Shown: piece after piece, positions 11,044-19,966 of the stretch
Position numbering within the stretch: position 1 is the stretch's first letter
Layout: each line of letters opens with the position of its first letter
From: DATARH01 sp963746885
Lineage (GTDB): Bacteria > Pseudomonadota > Alphaproteobacteria > ATCC43930 > CGMCC-115725
Direction: 5' to 3'
DNA length: 64,000 nt
Assembly: GCA_963746885.1 (NCBI GenBank)
Contig: CAVVDM010000015.1
Coordinates: 328,493 to 392,492, forward strand
Made by a program: the position numbers and the translations under genes
The notes under the pieces: model-generated
Told to the model about the DNA's origin: nothing
Database searches by the model: none
What the model saw: the letters and a program-made list of their open reading frames with translations, nothing else

Positions 11044-12196
11044 ATGAAGACGAGCCGAGAGCGCATTCTGACGACCCACACCGGCAGCCTGCCGCGCCCA
11101 TCCAATCTGCGCGCGCTGCTGGTCAAGAAGGACCGGGGCGAGCCCTGCGACAAGGCCGAACTGGCGCGGCTGACGCGCGAGGCCGTCCTCGCGATCGTGC
11201 GTCGCCAGGCCGAGTCCGGCGTCGACGTCATCAACGACGGCGAGATGTCGAAGCCCGGCTATTCGACCTACGTCGCCGACCGTCTGTCCGGCTTTGCCGG
11301 GCACGCGCCGGCGAAGCCGCGCCTCGACACCGGGCCGCACCCGAATTTCGTGGCCGCCTATGCGCGGATGACCGGCGACAATGTCGCGCGGCGCGCCGTG
11401 TGCGTCGGCCCGATCACGGTGCGCGACACCGAGCCGCTGCACGAGGACATCGCCAACCTCAAGGCGGCGCTGGCGCAGGTGAAAGCCGTGGAGGGCTTTA
11501 TGACCGCGGCCTCGCCGGGCCTCGTACCGGTGTTCCAGACCAACACCTATTACCCGACGCACGAAGCCTATGTCGAAGCGATCGCGGCGGCGATGCAGCA
11601 GGAATACGAGGCGATCGTCGCCGCCGGCTTCGTATTGCAGCTCGACTGCCCGGATCTGGCGATGGCGCACCACACCTCGTTTCAGGATTTGAGCGAAACT
11701 GACTTCCTGAAGCGCGCCGCCTTTCATGTCGAGGCGTTGAACCACGCACTCCGCAACGTGCCCGCCGAGATGTGCCGCATTCACATCTGCTGGGGCAATT
11801 ACGAGGGGCCGCATGACCACGACATCGCCTTCGCCAAGGTCGCGCCGATCCTCATCAAGGCCAAGCCGATGGCGCTGGTCATCGAGGCGGCCAACCCGCG
11901 TCACGCCCACGAATGGACCGTATGGCGCGACCTGAAACTGCCCGACGACAAGATCCTGGTCGCGGGCGTGCTCGACACCTCGACCAATTACGTCGAGCAC
12001 CCGGAACTCGTCGCCGAGCGGCTGTGCCGCTTTGCCGACATCGTCGGCCGCGAGCGGGTGATGGCCGGTTCGCGATTGCGGCTTCGGCACCTTTGCCGGC
12101 TACGGCAAGCTCGACCTCGATATTTCGTTCAAGAAGCTGCGGGCAATGGCCGAGGGTGCCGAAATCGCATCCCAGCGTTTATGGCACCGCAGCTAG
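11044..12196 (+). CDS. MetE C-terminal-like cobalamin-independent methyltransferase family protein (frame broken near 12073)
   Basis: The protein belongs to the MetE C-terminal / UROD-like barrel family, zinc enzymes that move methyl or alkyl groups to thiols. The start MKTSRERILTTHTGSLPRP and the zinc-ligand segment RIHICWGNYEG are visible. The frame breaks at about 12073, where one extra C follows GTGATGGCCGGTTCG. Reading on in the shifted frame restores the conserved DCGFGTFAGYG ending, which carries the last zinc-binding Cys, and a stop at 12196 (about 383 residues). As written, the unshifted frame runs on to 12294 without that Cys. It stands alone without the MetE N-terminal half, so methionine synthesis is not assured. 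The frame from 10939 is open but lacks similarity before 11044. Confidence 0.8.
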
Positions 12197-12286
12197 ACCC
12201 AGCCGGCAATAAATGCGTAATCTGCCGCCGAAGCGTTTTTCGGCAACCCGGGCTTGAGCCATCTCGCCCGTCTCACAGGAGGAAAC

Positions 12287-13946
12287 ATGGCTGAGATCAA
12301 AGGCGCTGACTTACTGGCGAAAAGCCTGAAAGAGCAAGGCGTACCATTCATGTTCGGCGTCGTCGGGTTCCCCGTCGGCCCGCTCGCCGATGCCGCCCAG
12401 AAGGTCGGTCTTCCCTATATCGGCATGCGCAACGAGCAGGCCGCGTCCTACGCCGCCGGCGCCGTCGGCTTCCTGACCGGCCGGCCGGGCTGCGTGCATC
12501 GTCGTCACCGGGCCCGGCGTCATCCACGGCCTCTCCGGCCTCGCCAACGCGCAGCAGAACTGCTGGCCGATGCTGCTGGTCGGCGGCGCCTCGGAGACCT
12601 ACCGCAACGGCATGGGCTCCTTCCAGGAAGAGCGCCAGGTGATGGCGGCGACCCCCGTCAGCAAATGGGCGCATGCGATCGAGCACGTCCACCGCATCCC
12701 GTTCTATGTCGAGATGGCGGTGCGGCAATCGATTTACGGCCGTCCCGGTTCGACCTATCTCGATATCGCCGACGACCTGATCACCGGCGAATGCGACGTC
12801 GAGAAGGTCGACCAGGTCGCAAGGTGCCCGGAACCGCCGCGCACCCAGGCGATGCCGATGGATGTCGAGCGCGCGCTCGACGTGCTGCAATCGGCGCAGC
12901 GCCCGCTTGCCCTGATCGGCCAGGGCATGGCGTACTCGGGCGCCACCGAAGAGGTGCGTGCCTTCCTCGAGAAGACCCAGGTGCCGTTCGTGCGCACGCC
13001 CAAGGGCAAGGGTGTCATGCCGGACGACCACCCGCTGTCGGCGGGCGCCGCGCGCACGCTTGCATTGCAGCAGGCCGACGTCGTGTTCCTGATGGGCGCG
13101 CGGTTCAACTGGATCCTGCATTTCGGCCTGCCGCCGCGCTACGCCAAGGACGTGCGGGTCGTCCAGCTCGACATCTCGCCGGAGTCGATGCACCAGAACA
13201 AGCCGGCCGAGGTGCCGTTGCTCGGCGACGGCAAGGCGATCATGGCCCAGCTGAACCAGGCGCTGACCGGCCGCCAGTGGTTCCACCCGGAGGGCTCGCC
13301 GTGGCGCCAGGCGCTCGCCAAGAAGGCGGCCGAGAACGCGGCGATGATCGCGCCGCAGATCGCCGACAACTCCTCGCCGGGCGGCTATTACCGGCTGTTC
13401 CGCGACATCCGCGAGTGGCTGCCGAAGAATGTCGTCCTGTGCAGCGAAGGCGCCACCACGATGGATATCGGCGGTACCCAAATGCCGCTTGAGAACCCGC
13501 GCTCGTACCTCAACGCCGGCAGCTACGGCACGATGGGCGTCGGGCTCGGGCTCGTCGTCGCCTCCTGCGCCGTGCATCCCGACCGGCCGGTCGTCCACAT
13601 CTCGGGCGATTCGGCGATCGGCTTCTCCGGCATGGAGATGGAGACGCTGTGCCGCTACAACATGCCGGCCAAGATCGTCGTTCTCAACAATGGCGGCATT
13701 GGCCCGGGCATGCCGGAGATCCCGTCGGACCCGATGCTCAACATGCGGCCGAACACGCTGATCTACGGCGCCCGCTACGACAAGATGATGCAGGCGTTCG
13801 GCGGCTACGGCGCCTATGTCGAGGACACCAAGGACGTGCGCGGCGCGCTCGACGAGCTGATGAACTTCCCCGGCCCCGGCCTCGTCAACATCAAGCTGAG
13901 CCAGGGCTCGCAGCGCAAGCAGCAAGCGTTCCGCTGGCATACCTGA
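12287..13946 (+). CDS. 2-hydroxyacyl-CoA lyase / oxalyl-CoA decarboxylase family ThDP enzyme (frame broken near 12491)
   Basis: Thiamine-diphosphate enzyme, about 552 residues after correcting one extra base at 12491. Residues 1-68 are read from the ATG at 12287 (AGGAGG 4-9 nt upstream) and the rest from 12492. The ThDP-activating Glu is in GMRNEQAASYAAGA. The ThDP/Mg site is GDSAIGFSGMEMETLCRYN followed by NNGG. GARFNWILHFGLPPRY and the QAFRWHT ending resemble eukaryotic HACL1 more than bacterial Oxc, which is present separately at 43468-45175. The family cleaves 2-hydroxyacyl-CoA to formyl-CoA plus an aldehyde or ketone, or decarboxylates oxalyl-CoA. The neighbouring CoA-transferase (15436) could supply the CoA ester. 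Confidence 0.82.
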
Positions 13947-13963
13947 TCCCTGCTGTTACCGTC

Positions 13964-13986
13964 ATGGCCGGGATCGACCCGGCCAT
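13964..13986. repeat. Small intergenic palindrome ATGGCCGGG-N5-CCCGGCCAT
   Basis: A perfect 9-bp inverted repeat with loop ATCGA lies 17 nt after the HACL-like stop. Short palindromes of this kind recur between genes in high-GC alphaproteobacteria. It sits directly before the stronger hairpin at 13996. Confidence 0.6.
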
Positions 13987-13995
13987 CTACGAACT

Positions 13996-14028
13996 GGGGC
14001 CGGCCTGCGAGGGCCGGCCCCTTCTCTT
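13996..14028 (+). terminator. Probable intrinsic terminator after the HACL-like gene
   Basis: A perfect 10-bp stem GGGGCCGGCC / GGCCGGCCCC with loop TGCGAG is followed by TTCTCTT. The stem is very stable and the tail is pyrimidine-rich, so termination of the 12287-13946 transcript is likely. Confidence 0.7.
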
Positions 14029-14099
14029 CAGGTGGCAGGCACGCCGTTAGCCGCCAGCACCTCGTGTTCGCGCAGTTCAATGTGAGAAAACTCGACCTC

Positions 14100-14250
14100 G
14101 TCATCTCCAAAAGCCAAGTCGGCCGGGGGTGTTCCGAGATCGACGGCAGGATCGCCGCTTCCTCGACCCGCCCCTGACCTATGTGAGGGTGCGCCGCGAC
14201 GTTCGTCTCGGTCGCGGCGATCATAGCCGTCAGCGGCAACGGCGGCAGGA
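14100..14250 (+). pseudogene. IS256-family transposase remnant
   Basis: A short decayed piece of a mutator-type (IS256) transposase. ISKSQV, a CSEIDGRIAA-like segment, TYVRVR and, one frame over, VSVAAIIAV appear in the order expected for the family (GISKSQVSRLC, DATYVKVR, IVSVAVIIAVG). At least one stop and one frame change interrupt it, and part of the family sequence before TYVRVR is missing. A second, longer IS256 remnant lies at 54612-55289. The remaining bases of the 13947-14400 gap contain no recognisable gene. Confidence 0.6.
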
Positions 14251-14400
14251 CACGACCAAAGGACCCTCTTGAAGCGAGGGCGGGCGGTCCAATTGCCAGC
14301 CTTCGAGTGCCCGCGCATGATAGGTGATAGAAGAGCCGGCCCCGGGCGAGGCATCGAGGGCCAGCGGCGGCGTCACGGCACGCTTGGAGGAGGAGAGCCA

Positions 14401-15369
14401 ATGATCTGCGATGTACACGCGCACTACACGCCGAAGAATTTCAGCGCGTTCATGGGCGACCGGTTCGCCTCGCCCACCCATCTGCCGGTCAAGCGCGGCA
14501 TGGCGCGGCATCCGTTCTCGGATTCGCCGGAGGACATCGAAGGCCGCTTCCAGCTGATGGACGAGGCAGGGGTCGAGAAACAGGTCCTATCGCCGAACCA
14601 CCCGCCCTATCTGCCCGACGAGGCGGAGTGCGTCAAAGCCGTGCAGATGCTCAACGACGGCTACGCCGATCTCGCGCATCGCTATCCGAAACGGATCGCG
14701 TCCTACGTGATGCTGCCGCTGCCGCACATCGACGCGGCGCTGAAGGAGATGGAACGCGGCTTCGATCAGCTCGGCTGCGTCGGCGTCAACATGAACATCA
14801 CTTGCCTCAATCGCTCGATCGCCGAGACCGAGTTCGAGCCGATCTACGCCGAGATGAACCGGCGCGGCGCGGTGCTGTTCGTCCACCCGGCGGGAAGCGG
14901 CATCTGCTCGCCGTTTATCGTCGATTACAATTACCGGGCGTCGGTCGGCACCTCGCTGGAGGACGCGACTTTCGTCCTGCACATGATCGCCAAGCAGATC
15001 CCGTACCGTTATCCGAATATAAAGTTCATCGTGCCGCATCTCGGCGGTCCGATCCCGATGCTGCTTAACCGCCTCGACCAGCAAGGCCAGAACCCCGGCG
15101 GCCACCCGAACCTTGCCGAGGCGCCGAGCGTCACCGCCAAAAAGTTCTGGTACGACACGGTGTGCTACGGGTCGAAGGCGGCGTTCACCTGCGCGCTGGA
15201 AGCGTTCGGGGCCGACCATCTGGTGACCGGCAGCGATTATCCGGTGCTGCAGGATTATGAAGCCTACAAGGAGACCTTTGCCTACATCGAGCGGTTGGGA
15301 TTGCCCAAGTCCGATACCGACAAGATCCTGCACCACAATGCACAGGCGCTGTTTGGCTTCGACCACTGA
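14401..15369 (+). CDS. Amidohydrolase family protein (ACMSD-like metal-dependent hydrolase/decarboxylase)
   Basis: A 322-residue member of the amidohydrolase-2 / aminocarboxymuconate-semialdehyde decarboxylase-like family. The metal ligands are visible: the HxH of MICDVHAHYTP at the N-terminus, the His of VPHLGGPIPMLL and the Asp of TGSDYPVL. These enzymes use one metal ion for non-oxidative decarboxylation or hydrolysis of aromatic or ring-cleavage acids. GGAGGAGGAG lies before the ATG. It is followed after 66 nt by the CaiB-type transferase, which suggests one catabolic unit. The substrate is not predictable from sequence. Confidence 0.85.
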   Translation: MICDVHAHYTPKNFSAFMGDRFASPTHLPVKRGMARHPFSDSPEDIEGRFQLMDEAGVEKQVLSPNHPPYLPDEAECVKAVQMLNDGYADLAHRYPKRIASYVMLPLPHIDAALKEMERGFDQLGCVGVNMNITCLNRSIAETEFEPIYAEMNRRGAVLFVHPAGSGICSPFIVDYNYRASVGTSLEDATFVLHMIAKQIPYRYPNIKFIVPHLGGPIPMLLNRLDQQGQNPGGHPNLAEAPSVTAKKFWYDTVCYGSKAAFTCALEAFGADHLVTGSDYPVLQDYEAYKETFAYIERLGLPKSDTDKILHHNAQALFGFDH

Positions 15370-15435
15370 CGCCGTCGCCTCCGGGCGCCCACACGTCGCG
15401 GCGGTGACACCTTCCTTTTCCGAGAGGAATCAGCA

Positions 15436-16632
15436 ATGGACGTAACTCCCGTTTCCCCTGGCTGCCTCGCCGGGATTCGCGTGCTCGACCTGACGCAATT
15501 CGAGGCCGGCACGACATGTACCGAGGCGCTCGCGTGGATGGGCGCCGACATCGCCAAAGTGGAGCCGCCGCGCGGCGAGGCTGGGCGCACCGGCTTTGGC
15601 GATGCCTACTACTTCATGATGTACAACGCCAACAAGCGGTCGCTGACGGTCAACTTGAAGTCGGAGCGCGGCTTGGGCCTGGTCAAGGAGATGGTGAAGA
15701 AGGCGGATGTCTTCACCGAGAACTTCGCGCCCGGCGCGGTCGAACGACTGGGACTCGGCTACGATGTTGTCAGCGCGATCAACCCCGGCATCATCTATGC
15801 CCAGATCAAGGGCTTCGGCGACGGCAGCCCCTACGAAAAGGGCCTGTCGTTCGACCCGATCGCCCAGGCTGCCGGCGGCGCGATGAGCATTACCGGCGAG
15901 AAGGACGGCCGCCCGATCAAGCCCGGCCCGACGATCGGCGACACCGGCACCGGCATGCTGATGGCGTTCTCGATCGTCAGCGCGCTGTTCGACCGCGCCC
16001 GCACCGGCAAGGGGCGCCGGCTGCAGGTGGCGATGCAGGATTCGGTCATGCATTACAGCCGTGGCGGGTTCATCGCACAGGCGCGCACCGGCAAGGCGGC
16101 ACCGCGCCGGCCGCCTGCCAACAACCCGCCTGCCGGCACCTATCCGTGCAAGCCCGGTGGCCCCAACGATTACGTCTACCTGATGACCAGCCGCGCCAAC
16201 CCCGAGCATTGGCCGCGTCTTCTCAAGCTGGTCGGCCGCGAAGACCTGATCGGCGACCCGCGTTACGACACCCCCGACGCGCGGATGAACTGCGAAGCCG
16301 AGGTCGAAGAGATCATCACCGGCTGGACGATGCGGCGCACCAAGCACGAAGCGATGGCCGAACTGAGCGCGGTCGGCGTTCCGGCCGGCGCGGTGCTCGA
16401 CACCAACGATCTTGTTAACGAGCCGAGCTTCTACGAACGTGGCATCCTGCAGACGATGGTGCACGGCGAGCGCAAGATGGCGATGCCGACCTGGCCGGTG
16501 CGCTTTGACGGCGTCCCGACCGAGGTCAAGTCGGCACCGCTCCTCGGCGAGCACACTGAGGAGGTGCTAGCCGACTGGCTCGGCCTCGACGCCGATGCGG
16601 TCGCGGGCTTGCGCAAGGACGGCATCGTCTGA
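15436..16632 (+). CDS. CaiB/BaiF family CoA-transferase (formyl-CoA transferase-like)
   Basis: Class III CoA-transferase, 398 residues, moving CoA between carboxylic acids through aspartyl-thioester intermediates. The N-terminus LAGIRVLDLTQFEAG and the catalytic Asp in PTIGDTGTGML match the formyl-CoA:oxalate transferase/CaiB fold. GAGAGGA lies before the ATG. Together with the HACL-like enzyme (12287) and Oxc (43468) it could serve oxalate or 2-hydroxy acid activation; this link is inference. It need not be Frc itself, because family members differ widely in substrate. Confidence 0.88.
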   Translation: MDVTPVSPGCLAGIRVLDLTQFEAGTTCTEALAWMGADIAKVEPPRGEAGRTGFGDAYYFMMYNANKRSLTVNLKSERGLGLVKEMVKKADVFTENFAPGAVERLGLGYDVVSAINPGIIYAQIKGFGDGSPYEKGLSFDPIAQAAGGAMSITGEKDGRPIKPGPTIGDTGTGMLMAFSIVSALFDRARTGKGRRLQVAMQDSVMHYSRGGFIAQARTGKAAPRRPPANNPPAGTYPCKPGGPNDYVYLMTSRANPEHWPRLLKLVGREDLIGDPRYDTPDARMNCEAEVEEIITGWTMRRTKHEAMAELSAVGVPAGAVLDTNDLVNEPSFYERGILQTMVHGERKMAMPTWPVRFDGVPTEVKSAPLLGEHTEEVLADWLGLDADAVAGLRKDGIV

Positions 16633-16695
16633 CGCGCCGGCGACGGCCGGTCGGCTTCGTGCAGACACGGCATGGTTATTCCGCAAGGGGGACAG

Positions 16696-17778
16696 ATGGC
16701 AAAGACCGCGCTGATCACTGGCATCAGTGGTCAGGATGGCGCGTATCTCGCAAAGCTTCTGCTGGAAAAGGGCTATCGCGTGTTTGGCGGCCTGCGCCGT
16801 TCGTCGAGCGGCACGACGCCGCGGCTTGAGGAGCTGCAAATCGCCAAACACATCGAGTTTGTCGATTTCGACCTGGCCGAACTGACCAACATCATGCGGG
16901 CATTGCAACGCGTCCAGCCCGACGAAGTGTATAACCTCGCCGCGCAGAGCTATGTCGGCGTCTCCTTCGAGCAGCCGCTCTATACGGCCGATGCCGACGG
17001 GATCGGACCGCTGCGTCTGCTCGAAGCGATCCGGCAAGTGGCGCCGTCAACCCGCTTCTACCAGGCGTCAACCTCGGAAATGTTCGGCAAGGCGCAGGCC
17101 GCCCCGCAGAACGAAAACACGCCGTTCTATCCGCGAAGCCCTTACGGTATCGCCAAGCTGTTCGCCCACTGGGCGACCGTCAACTATCGCGAAAGCTACG
17201 GCATTGGGGCCAGCTCGGGCATCCTGTTCAATCACGAATCGCCGCTGCGCGGCCGCGAATTCGTATCGCGCAAGATCACCCTGTCGCTGGCTCGGATCCG
17301 CCACCGCGACCTCGACGTCCTCGAATTGGGCAATCTCGACGCGCGGCGGGATTGGGGGTTCGCCGGCGACTACGTCGAAGGCATGTGGGCGATGCTGCAA
17401 CAGGATTTGGCGCAGGATTTTGCACTTGCTACGGGCGAGGCCCATACGGTGCGGGCGTTCGTCGATGCCGCGGCCAATCACCTCGGATTCGACCTGGAAT
17501 GGAACGGCGCCGGCCCGGACGAGCACGCCATCGATCGCCGCAGCGGCAAGCTTATCGTGCGGGTGAACCCGGCATTCTACCGTCCCGCCGAGGTCGAGGC
17601 GCTGGTCGGCGATGCGGCAAAGGCACAGGCGGTCCTCGGATGGAAGCCGAAGGTACGGTTTGTCGAATTGGTCGGCTTGATGGCGGAGGCTGACGACAGG
17701 CGGGTGCGCGACGGGCCAGCTTTCCGCGCCGCCGCGCGCGGCGGCGCGGAAAGCTGGCTCGATCACGATGTCGGCTAA
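16696..17778 (+). CDS. gmd: GDP-mannose 4,6-dehydratase
   Basis: Extended SDR that converts GDP-mannose to GDP-4-keto-6-deoxymannose for rhamnose- or fucose-type surface sugars. Visible are the NADP site TGISGQDGAYLAKLL, the catalytic STSEMFG, SPYGIAKLFAHW (YxxxK) and the substrate loop NHESPLRGREFV. The ATG at 16696 has AAGGGGG upstream; a GTG-type start at 16672 is less good. The last roughly 25 residues are not family sequence: they are encoded by a perfect 42-bp palindrome (17716-17757) and its flanks. No other polysaccharide genes are nearby; mobile DNA follows at once. Confidence 0.93.
   Translation: MAKTALITGISGQDGAYLAKLLLEKGYRVFGGLRRSSSGTTPRLEELQIAKHIEFVDFDLAELTNIMRALQRVQPDEVYNLAAQSYVGVSFEQPLYTADADGIGPLRLLEAIRQVAPSTRFYQASTSEMFGKAQAAPQNENTPFYPRSPYGIAKLFAHWATVNYRESYGIGASSGILFNHESPLRGREFVSRKITLSLARIRHRDLDVLELGNLDARRDWGFAGDYVEGMWAMLQQDLAQDFALATGEAHTVRAFVDAAANHLGFDLEWNGAGPDEHAIDRRSGKLIVRVNPAFYRPAEVEALVGDAAKAQAVLGWKPKVRFVELVGLMAEADDRRVRDGPAFRAAARGGAESWLDHDVG
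17716..17757. repeat. Perfect 42-bp palindrome inside the 3' end of gmd
   Basis: Two 21-nt arms, beginning CCAGCTTTCCGCGCC, meet without a loop and are exact reverse complements. The element is read as PAFRAAARGGAESW in the gmd frame, beyond the last family-conserved residues. It is a candidate REP-like insertion that extended the coding sequence. Confidence 0.85.
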
Positions 17779-17802
17779 GGGCCTGGAGACCGCCAAACCG
17801 TC

Positions 17803-18385
17803 ACTTGGTGCGCCTGATCCGCTCCGGCCTGCCGACCGAGGCCTCGGTCGCGTACATTCTGGTCAGCAGATTACGCCTAGCCTTTGCCGCTTTACCGGCA
17901 AGCCCGGATCCTGCTGGCGCGAGGGATCGAGATCGACCGCTCGGTGCTGGCTCTCGGCGAAGCTCTGCTTGCGCGAGAGGCTCTGGGTCGATCGCGCGCG
18001 ACGACAGTGCCCGGCGCGGCGGCACCGGCCCGGCGGCGGTCGTCGATACTATGCACCGGGACCTACGCAGCGGGACGCGGCGCCGAGCATGCCATGACGC
18101 TGCTCGCCTTCTATCACGGTATCGTGCAGTGCGACGGATATGCGGCCTACAAAGCAGGTGGCCCATCGCGGGGCGAGCCGGCAATGCCGTGATCCTGGCC
18201 TTCTACTGGAGCCATTGGCGGCGCCGGTTCTACGAGATCGCCAAGCCCGGCGCTGTGGCGCATCGCAGGGCTCTTACAAGAGCGAAGCACAGATCCGCGG
18301 CAACAGCGCCGCGGAGCGGCGCGCGGTGCGCCGGGCCGAAAGCAAGCCTCGGGTCGAGGATCTCAAGAGCTGGGCTTGGAGCTAG
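17803..18385 (+). pseudogene. IS66-family transposase remnant
   Basis: Pieces of an IS66 TnpC-type transposase appear in order but in different frames: RSGLPTEASVAYILVSR, LYRQARILLARGIEIDRSVLA, ILVQCDGYAAYKA-like sequence, FYWSHWRRRFYEIAKPG, and YKSEAQIRGNSAAERRAVR. Several frameshifts and an internal deletion make it non-functional. It lies immediately after gmd and abuts an IS630 remnant, so this gap is a mobile-element graveyard. Confidence 0.75.
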
Positions 18386-18391
18386 TGCGGC

Positions 18392-18885
18392 TCAGACGGA
18401 AGGTACAGGCAGGCGGCTGATTTTGGCGAGGATGTCGGGGGCGGGCTTGGTCCAGACGAAGGGCTTTGGGTCACGGTTGTGCTCATCGATATAGCGGTTG
18501 ATGGCGGCCTGAAGGTCGACGATCGAGCAGAAGATGCCGCGCCGCAGGCGCTTTCGGGTCAGAGCGGAGAAGAAATTTTCGACAGCGTTGAGCCAGGAGC
18601 CCGAGGTCGGGGTGAAGTGGAAGGTCCAGCGCGGATGGCGGATGAGCCAGGCTTGGACCTTGGGGTGCTTGTGGGTTGCGTAATTGTCGAGGATGGCGTG
18701 GATCAGCTTGCCGGCGGGGACCGCGCGCTCGACGGCGTTGAGGAAGCGGATGAACTCTTGATGCGTGTGCCTCTGCATACAGCGGCCGAGCACCGCGCCA
18801 TCGAGCACCCTGAAGGCGCCGAACAGGGCGGTCGTGCCGTGGCGCTTATAATCGTGCGTCAGAGCCAGCTGCAGCTAGTCGGGGT
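18392..18885 (-). pseudogene. IS630-family transposase, C-terminal fragment
   Basis: The C-terminal half of an IS630 DDE transposase. THDYKRHGTTALFGAFRVL is followed by catalytic ILDNYATHKHPKVQAWL, then SGSWLNAVENFFSAL with the last acidic residue, and INRYIDEHNRDPKPFVWT. The N-terminal helix-turn-helix half is missing and a TAG blocks the frame just upstream. The bases up to trmJ (18886-19080) show no gene. Confidence 0.8.
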
Positions 18886-19080
18886 CGAGCCTCTCCGAAT
18901 GCCGGCCGAACTGTGTATTCGACCACAATCCGCCGCGCGATGACTGTCAGGAATTTCGTGCGGTGGTTGGGCATGATGGGAGTAAAGGAGCCCGATGATG
19001 CCGCGACGGCTTTGCAATCCCGCTGGCGGGTGTCGCCGATGACCCAGCCTTGATCAAACCGGCGGCTCGGCAACGGACGG

Positions 19081-19842
19081 CTAACGCTTCCTCGGCCCCA
19101 TGAAGGCGGTAATGACGCCGTGCAGTGTGCGCAACTCCTGCTCGGTGCACCCGGCGCGCTGAAACAGGTTGCGCAGGTTGCGGGTCATGCTCGGGCGCTT
19201 GTCGGGGTGGCGCAGAAAGCCGCTGTCGGTCAGCGCCTCCTCGAAATGCTCGAAAAAGCGGATCAGCTCGGCCTTGTCGGCCGGTCGGCTGTGGCCGGTG
19301 TGCAATGTCTCCGGCGGCGGCTCGGCGTGCGCGGTGAACCATTCGTAGCCGACCAGCAACACCGCCTGGGCGAGGTTGAGCGACGAGAAGGCCGGGTTGA
19401 GCGGCACCGTCAGCACCGTGTCGGCCAAGGCGATATGCTCGTTGACGAGGCCGGTGCGCTCCGGCCCGAACAGCACGCCGCACGGTTCCCCTGCCGCCAG
19501 GAAGCCGCGCATCTCGGCGGCGGCGTGGCGCGGCGTCACCTCGCGCTTGACCATGTAGCGGTCGCGCGCGGTCGTCGCGTAGACATGCGCGAGATCGCCG
19601 ACCGCCGCCTCGACGCTGGGATAGAGCCGCGCGCGGTCGAGCACGCGGTCGGCCCCGCTCGCCGCCGCCACCGCCCGGTCGTTCGGCCAGCCGTCGCGCG
19701 GCCGCACCAGGCGCAGATCATCGAGCCCGCAATTCATCATCGCCCGCACCGCGGTGCCGATATTCTCGCCGAGCTGCGGCTCGACCAGAATAACCGCCGG
19801 CCCGCCGGTCACGCCATCGCGGCTACTGTTCGTCCCAGCCAT
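19081..19842 (-). CDS. trmJ: tRNA (cytidine/uridine-2'-O-)-methyltransferase TrmJ
   Basis: SPOUT-class RNA methyltransferase that 2'-O-methylates position 32 of tRNA using SAM. The 253 residues show ILVEPQLGENIGTAVRAM at the N-terminus, VLFGPERTGLVNEHIALAD in the middle and the knot motif LNPAFSSLNLAQAV. A C-terminal helical extension (about residues 165-253) is typical of TrmJ. It is encoded just downstream of cysS on the same strand, 22 nt after its stop. Confidence 0.92.
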   Translation of the reverse strand: MAGTNSSRDGVTGGPAVILVEPQLGENIGTAVRAMMNCGLDDLRLVRPRDGWPNDRAVAAASGADRVLDRARLYPSVEAAVGDLAHVYATTARDRYMVKREVTPRHAAAEMRGFLAAGEPCGVLFGPERTGLVNEHIALADTVLTVPLNPAFSSLNLAQAVLLVGYEWFTAHAEPPPETLHTGHSRPADKAELIRFFEHFEEALTDSGFLRHPDKRPSMTRNLRNLFQRAGCTEQELRTLHGVITAFMGPRKR

Positions 19843-19863
19843 CTTCGCTGCTGCCGACCTCCG

Positions 19864-19966
19864 GTCATTCCGGGGCGCGGCTGAAAGCCGCGAACCCGGA
19901 ATCCAGGAACACTGGTCTCTGGAATATTGATTCCGCGTTCGCCGCTACGCGGCGCCCCGGAATGAC
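19864..19966. repeat. Inverted-repeat element in the 3' end of cysS
   Basis: The 15-mer GTCATTCCGGGGCGC at 19864-19878 is repeated exactly inverted at 19952-19966, with internal palindromes between. Elements of this CATTCCGGGGCGCG type are common intergenic repeats in alphaproteobacteria. The cysS stop codon is supplied by the distal arm, so about 30 C-terminal residues are repeat-derived. Confidence 0.8.
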
